Both the position numbers and the translations under genes were made by a program. Below, in pieces: positions 12,173 to 54,059 of a DNA stretch of 64,000 nt. The stretch spans positions 11,333,385 through 11,397,384 of the forward strand of contig NC_088295.1 of the NCBI RefSeq assembly GCF_032854445.1. The letters run 5' to 3'. The notes beneath the pieces were generated by a model that was not told where the DNA came from, did not search any database, and saw nothing but the letters and a program-made list of their open reading frames with translations. Source of the stretch: Liolophura sinensis. Its lineage: Eukaryota; Mollusca; Polyplacophora; Chitonida; Chitonidae. The stretch's first letter is position 1, and each line of letters opens with the position of its first letter.

Positions 12173-12419
12173 ATACAAAAATATCCCTAAGATAATTCTC
12201 CAAAGAAAACGTCACAAAAAAATAATCCAAATCTTGATTTTACATCGTACACTGGACATTTTATTGTACATCCGCAGCCAGATTTATGTGGGGTTGAAGA
12301 AGTTGAAGAACCTGCTTGGAACCCCGACATACTGGTCCCATACGAACCTTCACGACTTAGGCCTGTATCTTCGGAATACCGTTTGAGTGAGGTAGCGCTA
12401 TAGATATATGGCATGGAAA

Positions 12420-12545
12420 CTGGGTAAAAGGAGACAAAGACTGAAACACTTTTGACAGCGACGTTAAACCCCAACCAAACTATCTGCTTACGGGGTTATA
12501 ATTCAGTGGCCGATACGCGGACTCCTGAAGGAGTCTGTCTGGTCT
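12420..12545 (+). mobile_element. SINE fragment (family B-like)
   Basis: Contains gacagcgacgttaaacccca, whose reverse complement (tggggtttaacgtcgctgtc) matches the tail core of family B elements such as 22900-23253. Confidence 0.4.
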
Positions 12546-12629
12546 TCTGTACCCTATCATACCTATACACAGCCGTACATAATTGTCACACTAGTGACGC
12601 TAGTCAAACCAGTTTCGACGCCACATATG

Positions 12630-12720
12630 CTATCATTTATTTGATTGGTGTTTTACGCCCAAGTGAAGAATATTTCACTTAAACAACACTGGCCAGCATT
12701 ATGGTGGCCACAGAGCGTGT
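12630..12720 (-). mobile_element. SINE family A fragment
   Basis: catttatttgattggtgttt, tacgcccaagtgaagaatat, ggccagcattatggtggcca; antisense 3' half. Confidence 0.7.
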
Positions 12721-13079
12721 AGGCGTGACATCAATGCCATAAACACCACCGTTATTGAGCCAAACAGTCGTGGAGTGATGTAGAAACACCAAGCCCGACA
12801 ATAGTATCCAGGACAAAATCAATTTCTGCAGTGTACTGCGAACGCCAGACTTGCTGGAAGACACCACGATCAGAGACAAACATGAGTCTGGGAAGACAAA
12901 TTGGCAGAATTTATATCTAAAATATTGCATCCATTTCCGCAATAGGCTACTCAATGGCATCTGCATTGGATGAAGTCAGTTCGGTTTGTGAATAGAGGAA
13001 ATCATACAAAGCGGAAATGTCTTGTCCAACACCCAATGGCGAGTAGATTTGGATACGTTGGATACGTTGTTTTATTGGC

Positions 13080-13142
13080 CAGGCGTTTTTGGTCTCGTAA
13101 TTTGAGTACCGCGTAAACCACCAATCAAACTGTAAATAAATG
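13080..13142 (+). mobile_element. SINE family A remnant
   Basis: tgagtaccgcgtaaaccacc-aatcaaactgtaaataaatg is recognisable as the 3' end only. Confidence 0.45.
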
Positions 13143-15950
13143 TTTGACCTCCATTAAATCCTCCTGGTTGAACTACTCCGTATCAATTTCATCAGTTTGA
13201 AACATTCAGTATAAAATAATAAAACCCACGTAACAAAAACACATAAAAGACGACTGTTTTGTAAGATTGTATTGGCTTTTGTCCATGATAGTGGCTATTT
13301 ACACATGGTGATGCATTTGTGAAGTGAAATCGTGTTAGACTTATGAGTAACGTGCAGTGAAGGTGAATATACGAAAATACACGACTGTCAAACTTACGAA
13401 ATATATTTGTACTACACTGTGAAATACCTCAAACGACAAACGGCAATATGAAAAATACAGCTCACACACATTTTTGTTATGTTACAGCTTGATGTCAAAT
13501 AGGACTGTATAGCACGTGACAGAATCTCACCCTGGGACTGTCTCTCAAGCCTTTGGGGCCTCTCTCACAAAACGTCGTAAATCAATGGCACTATAACCCA
13601 GACAACGTATTTTACAAAAAAAAAAGTTACGAGAAATACGGCTTACGAAGTTTTGTGAAAGTGGCCCTGGACATCGAGTAAAACCATGGGGGAAATGTAT
13701 CACAAGTGTCGATACAGACATGCTAATATAAAGGTATGAATGTGTGCACTGAGCAGAGGTTGCCTGCGGGTGACTGTCCTGAAATTACCGCCTAAAATTA
13801 CGCACTGAAACTTGCCCTAAGCGTTACCCTACGTAATTAGATTGGTGGCCGAGCCAATTACACTGATGTGTAATATTACGATAGCATTGGGTGGTTACTG
13901 GTGCTCTGACATTCAAAAGCTGCCCTACCTTGTGTAAGATTGTCAACATGTACATACATTTCAGAAGAAATCAAAATTTTTCAGGACTTCACGGGCATTG
14001 CATATTGCTCCTGGATCGTTGTTCAAAAGTGGATCAACAATGAAGTCGGGTTTCAATTTTAAATTCTAAAAGCTTTAGCGTTTACATATTGTACACCAAT
14101 ATGTACAGACTCCAAATGGTGTATTCCATGGTCGTGTACCTAGTTATGATGTGTCTCTCTTGAATAGCCCTTTTGCTCAAAACACCAAAAAGCACATGCA
14201 GACAGACAAGCAAAATGCAACGTATTGTGTTATAATTTAAAATTTTGATGAAAAATCCGTATTTACTAATCAAACTAAATGTTACGTATTTACGAACAAC
14301 AGCCTTTCAGCAAATATCAGACTCGTATGTGTAACATGTATCGGGTCAAAATGATCTAAAAGTTTGAAAAAAGTTATAATAAGACCCGCTTTATAAATTT
14401 TACTGACATTATCAATTTTGAACGGTAACACGTGCACAGACGAGGCTAATAGTTTGTGAAAGGTAATTATTAGGGCTAATCTAACATAACAAAAATTTGA
14501 TTACATTTGTGCTGATAGATTTTTTGACCCAAAATCTCCAGTATAGCGTCTTTAACATGGTGCATAATCAGGGCGGTTTTCACTTTTAACTACCAGGCCT
14601 ACTTCCTTTTTCCACCTTGATCCCTTCCGTAAAAAGCGGAATAAATAACGTTACAGACTGACGTCTTAATGTTTAGATACTTTTGCTCATTCCAAATAAT
14701 GACCCATGCTATACTTCAGTCGGCTGTATAACAAATAACTACAACATCATTCCTTTCCTATAAAGATGTAACAGTTGCATTTGTAACTGTACTCCAATTT
14801 AATGTTATCATTGGGAAGTAAGCATGCGCTGAAGTGCCTAAACTGTTAGCCTGCTGGTTGTGGTAAATGTCAACATAGTTTAACCCCACATCATCTGTCA
14901 CAAACAAGAAGGAAATAGGGCACAAAACAGATCCTAATGGCAGGCCGGTCGTTTTCATCCTAGGTTTTTGTGTTTCTTGATTTGCTTGTAGTCTAACACT
15001 TTAACCGCCGGGGTAAGTATCCCTCACAGTGCAAGCATCCCTCAAATTGCAAGGTGCTGCCCATAATTCACACCTCATTCTTTTCATAGCTTTGTCCATT
15101 AATGTAACAAATGACAAATTTATAACCAGGTGATTTGTGTCATTCTAACAGAAATGAAATGGTAGCATGTCTAGGAGAAATGCAAAACAATAAATACATA
15201 CAAATTAAAAAAATTTGTCTAAATTTTTTTTAATGCACAATTGGTGCATTATTTCAACGGTCTTTAAAACTAATCTATTAACAGGTAAAAAATAGGTTGA
15301 AATGTCATGAGTTCTCTGAAAAGTTGAAGTTCTGTGCATAAGAATGTACTACAATACACAACAAGTATAGATCTGTAGCAGATCTGTAGATCATTCAAGA
15401 TCCACAACAATGTAATATTTGAGACAAAGTTCCGGTCAAAGTCAATACTTTGAATTTTCGCCTTGCATTACAAAACCATTTCCTTCAGAAAATTAAGCCA
15501 AATAGGTGGCAGTACTTCAAAAGCTCTTTGACTGTTGAAGACCTTACGTAAATTTTCATTTCATGTCACCAGGTGTCGATTCCACAAAGCAATATTAGAC
15601 GAAAGTCAAAAGTTAAAACATTAACATGTTGCACTGATTACAGACCAACAAGTTTAAATTGTGATATATTTATGTTACCCCAACACTTGTTGGGTGTTCG
15701 CAATTTTTAACTCTCGAGGTCCAAATATAAATGTTTCTATCAAATTTCAAATGTTTGCTGAAATCAAAACTGGCTTTGTGCAATCGGCCTCTAGTCTTGA
15801 GGCGTTAAATCTATCATATCCTAAACAACATAGAACAACAGCTATAATAAATATGCTGAGCTGTTAACAAGAATTTCTGTGACAGTTACAACATCAAAAT
15901 CTTTTATGAGAGACAACCAGCTGGAAAACAAGCTAGGGATACGTCAGTCA
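13143..15950. other. Intergenic, mostly featureless
   Basis: No exon or RNA gene supported. Contains one MITE-like palindrome (13551-13672). All ORFs are short and without domains. This is the region beyond the DDX46 3' end. Confidence 0.5.
13551..13672. mobile_element. Small palindromic MITE-like element
   Basis: Left end ggggcctctctcacaaaacg; right end cgaagttttgtgaaagtggccc. Same type as 7749-7885. Confidence 0.55.
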
Positions 15951-15979
15951 CAGCAGTCGGGTTCTGATGGCGTCAGGAC

Positions 15980-15985
15980 TTTATT
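15980..15985 (-). terminator. Candidate poly(A) signal of DDX46
   Basis: AATAAA on the minus strand, 269 nt beyond the DDX46 stop codon, followed by a modest GU-rich stretch. It is the first hexamer I find downstream of the stop. Confidence 0.5.
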
Positions 15986-16253
15986 CCACACTTGTACTAG
16001 TGTTTACAGTTAGTTTGGTGCAGTTAAGTTCCTATCGGAATTCCATCCATGATTAGTAGTCTGTCGGAAACACAAATGGCGTGTTACCTCTGATGCTGCC
16101 AGTAGCTTCAGTCTGTGAAGATGTGATGAACTGAGTGAAGATCATATCAGTAGGAGACTGGTGAGAGTACTCCGTCGACAGCATGTCACATCACTTCCCA
16201 GTCTCAAGCAATAAAACTTCTGTACAATTACATCGCTCGCAAGCCCTGCCTTC

Positions 16254-44109
<27,856 letters not shown>

Positions 44110-44271
44110 TGTGATATGTATTTGCTTCTTGAATTACTCGCTATAACAACCTTTCGTCTGCATCACGATTGATACTGCGTTACGTTTACGGTTTGTCGTA
44201 ATTTGTCGTCGTAAAAAAAATCCCCCAACAATATTACTATAGCAAATGCCAGGTAACATCTCGGGAGGTCG

Positions 44272-44338
44272 GGGGCCAGTTTCATTAAACGTACTTAGAG
44301 CGTGAAGTATCCCTTAGCTAAGAACACCTCGTGAAACC
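44272..44338. mobile_element. MITE-like palindrome near the DDX46 promoter side
   Basis: gggggccagtttcattaaac at the left; cctcgtgaaaccgggaa at the right. Same type as 7749-7885 but short. Confidence 0.4.
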
Positions 44339-44989
44339 GGGAACTGCTTTGCCGGGTAATTAGTATGCTTTCCCTCCCGATGAGCTAGTTTTCATTGATC
44401 ACACCAATCCGCCATTAATGATTAAACTTTGAAATTTTGCTTGTAGCCTCCAACGAATCCACAATATTTTGGCAAGTGACATTTCCACATGCTCTGAAAC
44501 TGTGAACACGACATTTTGGCCCATGGCATTTTGGGAACAGTGCCTGGCTATTTCGCCATTGTTTTAGAACTACCCACCTATGATGGAAATTAAAGCAGAA
44601 ACTTAATAATGCTAACAAATGTTACCGTCCAATGCCTCTGTTTTACATATAATGAGTATATGAACACGTCCTGCCGATCTCTTCAGATACACAAATCTCA
44701 AATGAAACAAACGCACGCAAGCACAGAAGCAAGGTCACTTCTCAAAGTCAAATAAAAAAGGCAAAAAGATTATATAGAGAATTCTGATACAGCGTAAAAA
44801 TACCTATACAGGTACATGTATATTTCTTTCAGCCTGTGAAGTGAGTGGAACTGCATGCAATGCTGTACACAGCTGCAGGCCTATACATGTAGATCGAGTC
44901 ACACGTGATTTTTGTTACAATTAACAAAAAAAAAAGTCAGTTAACATGCATTCTTAAACTGTACGTTCCAAGTCAAGAAGTTATCTATT

Positions 44990-45735
44990 CCATATTTTTA
45001 TAGCTTTGAAAATCGTTATTGAAAAAAGCTTGAAAAGTATTTTAAAAGCTATGAAAACAATGTATTCTTAAAGCTTATAAAACTATTTTTAAAGCTCACA
45101 AAATTCGACATTATGGTATAGACCTATAGGCCCTACAGTGATGTTCCGAAAAGCGAGAACCGATCGAGATTGTCACGTTTACGTTAAAGCTCGCACAAAT
45201 TGAACTGGATGTTTCCTCAGACTAACACCAAATCTAAACGGAGACGTATATTCATAAAATCTTCCTGCAGTTAGACTAACCGTTAAAGTTTAACTTCAGT
45301 TGGAAGAAAAACTTGATGGAAATATTAAAATGATATGAACGAAATACTTTGGAACAGAACTAAGAACACTATTTAACCCATAGGCTTACAGAGCTGAAAA
45401 GTTCTCAAAATCTTTGAAAGATTCCGTGATGTGACGTGATAATATTTCTTATGTGACATTGCCTGTGTGTCCGGGCAAAACGCCGATATAAAAATGACTT
45501 ATAAAGCTTTGAAATTTCATGCCATTTTAATATAAAGCATTAATCTATGATTTTTAAAACTTTGAAAATGAATGATATAGCTTCGAAAATCTTTATCAAG
45601 GCTTTAAACATCATTTCCAAAGCAATAAAACTCCCAAGTATGGAGTATTTTGAAGCCTTATGATTGATTTTTAAAACTTTGAAGTTTTATAGCATTTTTA
45701 TAGCATTACGACTGATTTTTAATGCTTCGAGAAAA
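44990..45735. repeat. Irregular AT-rich repeat cluster
   Basis: Many imperfect copies of words such as tagctttgaaaat, tttttaaaactttgaaa and tttaaagct, on no fixed period. Lies in the DDX46-GAR1 intergenic region. Confidence 0.5.
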
Positions 45736-46039
45736 TTAATTATAGCGTAGCCTAGTCTTCAGTCAGTCTTCGTACAGAAGGCTTTCTCGGTAATTCGTTT
45801 GAATCAGTGCTATTATTTCCAACGTAATGCATGCTGTATTAAATAATTCTTGAATCTTTGTCATGAATATGATGTTAATTTCTAAGTGTATCTTTGGGCC
45901 TCATCTTAGACGCGATCCGCACCTGTTTGGTGTCTGTGATGAGCTAGGGTAATATTTTATTGGGGAAAATTTCTTCGACCAAAATATAGCATTCCGCTTT
46001 ACGGCATCAGCATATGAAAATACATTTCCGTTTCCGAGA

Positions 46040-46091
46040 GAGCACGTTGTTTGCCGGCGAAAGATAGCTGCGTGGATTTATAGAACCGAAG
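46040..46091 (+). other. Possible 5' UTR exon of GAR1 (speculative)
   Basis: GAR1's first coding exon begins with an acceptor 14 nt before the ATG, so an upstream noncoding exon must exist. A donor-like GAACCGAAG|GTAAAT at 46091/46092 is one candidate. Nothing else supports this choice. Confidence 0.12.
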
Positions 46092-46792
46092 GTAAATCTT
46101 TAGATAGACACAAAACTGTTTTGTATCCGTATTGATCCTGGGCCAGCTGTTACGCTGGCTGGCGTTTGAAAATAGTTGAATCATAGATCTCACAAGATTT
46201 GCAGAAACTTGACCGCGAAAACTTGACCCTCAATCGTGCCGCCGTGTGAATTGTTAGGGAGTGTGTTGAAGCTGAGGTAGGTGTCTGGTGACCCAGTGAT
46301 GTATAACTCAAATGCTAGTTGTTTGGGGACAGTAAGAAAAACCAGAGTAGTACCAAGTGCCACATGGTAGAGTGACGCCCATTCAATGAAGAAACTGCTT
46401 TTCACAAATAATACCTGTTAAGCTGGTTACTCGAGAACTGAGAAAGGTTAGCAACACCCTATTCTTTACTGATATGAAATAGGCAAAGCCCAAGACCGAA
46501 CATAGTGTGCAGGCCTACATATACATCTATTCGGTTTTAGGCAAATTAATAACTAAAATATTGTATACATTGACAGCAGCTGAAATAGTAAGTTGTCAAA
46601 TATGTATTTGAAGTATGTAGTTGTATGTGCATGATGCATTTCTGCATTCTTTAATTTGTATGTTCTTTAAATGCTGTCTGCCAGGCTATTGTCATAGAAT
46701 AGTCTTTTGCTTACAGTTGGCTGTTCCTTTAGCCACTTACGTTCCTACAGCATAGATAATTAAATTGGGGCCGACAGGGGAAAAAATATGTC

Positions 46793-46975
46793 ATTTGTTT
46801 ATTTATTTGATTGATGCTTTACACCGTATTCAAGAATATTTCCCTTTGTATGATGAAAACAAGCATTATGATAAGAGGAAACCAGGCAGGGCTCGGGGCA
46901 AACCCACGACCATCTACAGGTTACCGGTAGACCTTTCCATATACGATCCGAGAGGAATGACATGCTGGATTTCTA
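46793..46975 (-). mobile_element. SINE family A, moderately decayed
   Basis: tttatttatttgattgatgc, accgtattcaagaatatttc, gcattatgataagaggaaac, acgaccatctacaggttacc, then a region corresponding to the element's 5' body. Confidence 0.78.
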
Positions 46976-47619
46976 GTTAATGTATGACATATATGATATA
47001 AACTTAGTGATAACATAGATCCTTTGTTTTGAAATTATAATTTGTTGCAGACTGTGAACTCATATCGGTAACACGCATGTTAAGCTCCCACCTCCTACAC
47101 AGATCTATCTGGATGGCCTTAAGTCTTAAACTTGTGTGGTTGATAGTCTTTTGTGGCTTTTAGCCTTGTAGATCAGCAGTGATTACTATCTATGCTTGTA
47201 GCTCTAACAGGAAACTCTGATATCCTTAACTGGCACGTTAATGCTCATTTTTAGATACAGAGAGTATACGTGAACTATGAATAAAATTGAGGAATGTGCT
47301 GCAAAACCATTAAAAGACTTTCTAATAGACTGGATTGGAAGGTAACTTCTTTAAAGATGTAATTCACAGTACAAAGTGACAGGTAGGCTATTTGGGATGC
47401 ATGGTAAATTGATTTCTCCAGGTTCTATATCTGGTTTCAATTACCCATAAAATTGATCAACACCATGTAACTGAGCAAGTTTTGTGTGTGGCAGACAAAA
47501 TCAGTTGCATAATTAGATAAAAAGGAATGTAACAAAAGGTACCACATAAATTTGCTGCATGTGCTAAATATATGTATTTAATGAAAGAGTTTATAGTGAG
47601 AACATTGCAACCTCTGACC

Positions 47620-47700
47620 ATTCTGAGTTTTACGCTGTACCAAAGGGTGTTTGACTACGACAATGACAAGCATTATGACAGGAGAAAACTGGGACATTTA
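47620..47700 (-). mobile_element. SINE family A remnant
   Basis: gagttttacgctgtaccaaa, gacaagcattatgacaggag. Strongly decayed. Confidence 0.5.
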
Positions 47701-48849
47701 TCTGAAATTATGTTGAAATTCAGTTAGTATTTTATTATAAAAATCACCTGTTATCTAAGTATTCAAAACAAAAAGAAGATAAAATTTAAACATATTATGA
47801 TTGGCCTATACATGTAGAATGCTGAAAATAAAATATGAAACCACATTTCCCTGAAATATATTATTAGATTTCTTTTATTTGTCGGCATGCATGTAAGTTT
47901 ACTCGTGTCAGTACATCTTTCAAATAACTGTTTACTCTTTTTATCAATCGAGTATGATGTAGATGAAATAAATTGATAATCAAATACAAGGTCATTGGCA
48001 ACTCGACATAGGGAAAGTAACTAAACAATTCGATTTTTGCACCTTTTTTTTTTTTTTTTGCGTACGGCGGCCGGTGATTTGAGAGGTCTGTGTGGGCCTA
48101 CACTTCATGGCGTAAGTTATGGTGTGTACTGAATATACCTTAACGAAAAAAATTAATAAATGAAAAGAGCAGTTAGTTTGTGCCCAATAAATACTGAGTA
48201 AAATATGTAGTAAAACTTTGCATTATAAAAACGTCAATTTACTTTCAACTCAAGTCAAGTGAAACTGAAACTCCGTTGCAGCTGTAGAAGCCTGCACAGA
48301 CTGATGGCTGATTTGCATGTGATTGCTAGGACACCTCGACGGGTAAATGGATTTAACTTGCATATTACCTATTAGCCATAGGCGTCTGTTCGCTCGTTAT
48401 AAGACATTCCATAAGATCATGAAGATGGCCCAGAAGTTACAGACCACATGATTTCCTTAGTAACATGTCGGGGGAATATTTGGATATGCCATATTCATGG
48501 CTGCTCAACCTACAGTCAGAGAGTGCGTGTGGCGATTGGAAGGGGGGATGTTCAACTGCCAGATAGGGATAACTCTTACACAAGATCAAACTAGGAAACA
48601 TGAACACACTTAAATAATTCAATACATGTAACTGAACAATCTGGTATAAACAGTCCAACCTGTGTACACATACAAATCAGTGTAAATAACGACATGTGAA
48701 CACAGCAGATACAATTCCGGCCCAAACACACAGAGTCTGGATGGTAAGTTTCAGTTCACAGATATAGGTAAATCCACAATTCCTTGTGAATCCCTCTGGT
48801 AAAATATAACACAGGCATCCAGGAGACAGTCAGTCACACACAAAGGTGC

Positions 48850-49005
48850 ACAGATGAATGGTTGATATCCAACCTCTCTCCCCTTGGCTCTACCCGATTT
48901 CTTCCCACTATAATGATGGCCGCCGTGGTATAAGTAAAATATTCTTAAGCATGGCTTAAAACACCAATCTAATAAATAAATAAATAAATAAATAAATAAA
49001 TCCAA
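48850..49005 (+). mobile_element. SINE family A, 5'-truncated, long AAAT tail
   Basis: ccccttggctctacccgatt, actataatgatggccgccgt, taagtaaaatattcttaagc, and a tail of seven or more AAAT units. Confidence 0.85.
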
Positions 49006-49592
49006 CCTCTCTGCGAGTCCCCAAATTCACTCTGTAACTGTAATCCAGTCTTTAGATGTTGACCAAAAGCGACCTCCAGAGCAACAATAAACATGTTCAC
49101 AACAATTCTCAGTTGATTCTTGTCCTGTTTATAATACTGAGAAAGCATACATGTATATTTACATTGGCAGAGCATATCCAGAAAGGGTTAAACACTCTAA
49201 CAGCAGGCCTCAAGTCATGCGTGTCCACTTCCCGAGCATAAGAATGTAATAAACACAATGTGCTGCAGATGAGGTCACCACAATGTCAACCGTAGAAAAC
49301 ATAGGTTCAGACAGATTTTGCATAGATAAAGTGGTATTAAGCTTTGAATAGGGTATTTCATGTTTTTCTGGTGTGTGTTTCAGGACGAATTAATAAGTAA
49401 AAGAATATTAAAGTACTATACCGTAAGGAGTTTTCTTACAGGGCCCTACCTCTCGTATACCACGAGTAAACCATTTACAACATGATGTAAAACACTAGTC
49501 AAATGAGCAAATAATTCTGTGAGGACGTCTTTATTGAGGTAAGTTGACTATTCCACGCATTCCTCATGCAGCATGACTTTTTGTCTCTACAG

Positions 49593-49727
49593 GTGTATCA
49601 GGTGTGATGGGGTCACGAGGTGGATTCAGGGGCGGTGGTTTTCGGGGTGGGAGTGGAGGTCGAGGTGGAGGAGGTCGAGGATTCGGAGGAGGTCGAGGCG
49701 GAGGAGGTCGAGGATTTGGACGAGGCG
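49593..49727 (+). CDS. GAR1: GAR1 first coding exon, N-terminal RGG
   Basis: Acceptor tgtctctacag; 14 nt of 5' UTR, ATG at 49607, donor GAGGCG|GTTTGT. Codes [18 protein letters not shown] and further GRG/RGF repeats. Confidence 0.9.
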
Positions 49728-52700
49728 GTTTGTATGAGTGTATTCAAGTCTTGCGGTCGGATAAACTGTAACTGTAATTTTTGGGAACAGGACATACTCA
49801 TTTCTCAGCGGTAAAGTGTGAACCTTTCATGGCTCTCATGAATGTTTTTTTTAGGCCGTGGAGGGGGCAGAGGTCGAGGAGGATATGGAGGGGGATATCA
49901 AGATTATGGTCCACCTGAAGAAGTTGTTGGTAAGAAAATATTTAATATCTGTAATTTGCCATTGTTACTGTATTTAATTTATTTTAGCAAATTCATGATA
50001 ATAAGGATGAGCTAAAGAGAAAGTGACCATAACATACTTCTGTGAATTATCACTAATGTCTTAATCCAACTGACCAATCAACAGAGAACTGTTAACTACG
50101 TCCACGAGGTCAAATTGAAGTGGACAACACAACTACCAGCTTCTAAATGCCAAGAGCCTGTTTTTACCACGCTCTTATACGTAAGGATGGGCACTTCAGC
50201 ATGATTAACACAAAGCAGTTTAGTTTTCTGCCCATATTTTAATTTGGCTGGGGCCTCCGTGGAGCACCGTGTAATGACCCAGGAGCCTTTCACCAGTGCA
50301 GTCGCTGTGTAATTCTTAGTGTGATCCTCCAGCAGCAATGTTCCATGGTCATGAACCTGGCTTGCTGTCTCTGCTGTGATTGATTGGTTAGTTTTTGACA
50401 AGGTGCAGTGATTTTGTCTTAAATGGAGTTTTTCTATCCGTAAGCCTGACTACTGTTATATGTTTGAAATATTTGTTAGTTTTAAGTTGAGATTAATTAA
50501 TCATTTAATATGTGCACTATGCATGTTTATGTTGTAGAGCTTGGTGCCTTTCTCCATCCATGTGAGGATGACCTCGTCTGTAAATGTACCAATGAAAAAA
50601 TTCCTTATTTCAACGCCCCTGTGTATCTCAAAAACAAAGAACAGATAGGAAAAGTGGATGAAATATTTGGACCAATCAGAGACTTTGTATCCTTTTTATT
50701 GTGCTTTATTAGTTGACATTTCTCTTTAGGCCTTTGTCTTCAGATTTCTTGTCGAAAACTTTTCAGAACTAAATCAGTTTGAAGGAGAAGAAAACTTAAA
50801 AACATGACACTATATGCTGAAAAGAGCACATTTTTTTCTGTCTGGTGGTGCCTGCTGCATAATTTTGTGACTTTTCCTCACCATACACATAAAGCCTGAA
50901 AATGGCAAAGCTGGTATAAATCGCTGAGCCCATCACATCCTCCATCTTTAACACCCTGTAATTTATGCTGGGGGTGTGTTGCCTCTTAGCCACTGAGAGG
51001 CGTTAAAACTGTCAGCTTGTTCGTGTAAACTCGGAACCTACGTCCAACATTCCGGTTTCCCGATCGTCAAGCTGAAAACGAACTGTACTGTTTGCTATCT
51101 TCTGGGAAGAAGAGTTCCACCGGAAATGTACGAACTGCACTTCGGCGGTTTCCGACGTCAATTCTCCTCCTCACACAGAAGACTTCAGAACTAGTTTTTG
51201 AGCAAAATAGAGTGGATCTTGGGGCTGACTTTATTTATAATTTATCAACTTGAGGTACATATTAGAATTTTTTTATGGCATGCACCTCCGAGGAAATGCA
51301 TACTCTTTTTAGTGGTATTTGACTGATATTTAAATTTTCTTCTCCTTTAAAGGGAAAGAAAACTGCTTTAATGATTGTAATGATAGTTTTTGCACAAACC
51401 CAATTATCAAGTTTTAAAACTTGGAATTAGATTAGAAGTTATGATTATGATTAGAAAATGGGCAACTTAATTGGTCTAAAAAAGGCATTGACTAAGAGAT
51501 ACATGTGTACATCTACACTAATTCTTTAACATTTTTAGCCCCCTCTGCAATTAATATTGTGAAACATTCTGAGAGAACTAAGGGGTGTAGAGGAATAATT
51601 TGCAGTCAGTCACAGCTTGCATCTTTAATGACACAAACTAAGCATTTTTAGCATCCTTTCCTAATAATTGTATGCATAACTTCCACTGAAAAATGCTTTA
51701 GTGATTGAAAAGGTTGAAGATTTGCAGTCTGTCCACTCTTGTATTAAATGGGGTTCTTTGCAGACATGTTGGTGTCTTTAATACTGGTCATATGAAAACC
51801 CTGTTTTTGACAAAATATCAGAAAATTGATATTGTTTGAACGGTATAAGGGTAATGTGTGATAAAGTACCCCAAGATAATCACCAATAAAAACACCACTA
51901 ATTAAGTCTGTTTAGAATGACCTTGACTTGTACAAAGATGTTTTCTGTGAAGCTGTCAGATAATATGAAAGCCAGTTCATTTACAAAGGACCAGACAGTA
52001 AGTCCACTCTTATTTCTGTTCACAAAGTCAAGCACAATTTGAAGTTTACAATTTTTCCTAAGATTTTTCCAAAGACGATTTATTCAATTTCACTGCGTCA
52101 CACATAAATGGCTACACGTGGGCTCCAGGGGCTTACTTCAGTGTAAACCTGTCAGCATTAGTGGAAGATATGTTTCTGGGTTACACTGCATATTTCTGCC
52201 TTTATTTGTCTAATCAAGGGTTTTGAGAAACCTGACAGCTCGCCAGTAATTGCTTCAGTTCAAATGGCAATCTAAGTTTCACAAAGATATGTTGAAAACT
52301 GATGACAGCTGACCCAAACATAAAACCTTACTCTGAGGCTACATATACCTTTGTGAAGTGAATGTGAACAGAGCAAGTCCAAAACATATCGTGAAAACTT
52401 TGATGACAGCTTATCAAAACAAAAAAGCTTACTTTATAACAGCAAACTAAAAATGCAAATATCCCTAATTATTCAAATTGAGTAAATTCTCAAATCCTGT
52501 TCATCATTCCCACCAAATTTTGTGAAGGTGATATGAATACTGCTGAAATATCTGACCCAAACAACAAACCTCACCCTGGCCAACAAAACTGAATAGTGCT
52601 AGCTAAGATAAAATGGCAAAGTCAAAAACCTGATAATTTGAATAAAAATACAAATATAACTAATTATTTGAAATTATTTCATGAAGTCTTCAAAGCATGC

Positions 52701-54019
52701 CTATTGTCCCCACCAAGTTTCAGTAAGAGGGTGTACAAACTGAGGCAACAGTTGACCCAAACAATAAAACTAACCCAAACAATAAACCTTACCCTGGCCT
52801 ACCACAGTACTGGCTTGGATAAAAAAAGTCCAAAACCTGATAATTTGAATAAAAATGCAGACATCCCTAATTTATAATCAAAATGAGTAAATGTTCAAAT
52901 CATGTTCATTATTCGCACCAAGTTTCATAAAGGTGATGGGAAGACTGTGAGACTAGCTGACCCCAAACATAAAACCTTACTCAACTGACCCAAACATAAA
53001 ACCTTACTCAACTGACCCAAACATAAAACCTTCCTCAACTGACCCAAACATAAAACCTTACTCAACTGACCCAAATAAAAAAGCTCACTTGAACATCGAC
53101 ACTGACGCCACTTCCACCCCCACCATCACTCAAAATACCCCGCCTTACTTTAAAATGTCAAGCTAAAAGCATTTCAGTGTGTAAATGTTGCCTCTTGATA
53201 GAGTTTTTTACACTAACTACATGTTTTCATCCTGCATTCTGGGGTGAATACCTGTACCTGTACATATACATATAAAATATTGAAACATTTTATATTCACA
53301 TTCTAATGGATCCAATTTCCTGAAATATTCTCTTATTTATATAGAGTATAATTTTTTTTGTTTTAAGTTTTTTATTGATCCAGGAAAGTTGCTACCTCTA
53401 CAAAGATTTCTCCCGCAAAATAATAGGGGGTCCAAGGGGTCGTGGGGGCCCAGGTGGTAGAGGCGGGCGAGGAGGAAGGGGAGGTAAATCACCTTTGGCT
53501 TTTCTGTTTCTCAGTGGTTAAATCACAGTCTAAATATATTGAAAAGGCAGAAGAATGTAAAGATTGGACAACCATTGGTTGTATACCTAGCTCAGTGTAA
53601 AAGTAACCTTCTGATTCAGCATGACATCAATTGCTTTGATTTATCGCATTAACATTGTGCAAATTGTAGGAGATTATTGTTAGTGTGCACTGTTCAGTGG
53701 TTCTCACAAGTTATATGTTGTGCCTGTTGTGTGGTTTATGTATGACATGAAGATGGATGTTGCGTTGTTGTCTCTTGATTTACTGTAAACCTCATATAAC
53801 ATCACATGACTTTTAACCAACTGATTAACGCGTCGTATTTATGACCTCAAAAATGGTACGGCCTCGCTTGGCGCTCAGGACTGAGAGGTTAGAGCAAGGA
53901 AATGTGACTGGTGACTGCAGCACTTTGGCAACATGGACTCTCCCTGCCACAAGATCACACAGTATTCACACACATAACACATAATTACGGAAAATGTTAA
54001 GCATGGTGTAAGTTCCCAA

Positions 54020-54059
<40 letters not shown>

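Noticed and set aside
12679-12966. 95-codon minus-strand ORF
   Set aside because: Overlaps a SINE fragment at its end, no domain, no splice context that I could support.
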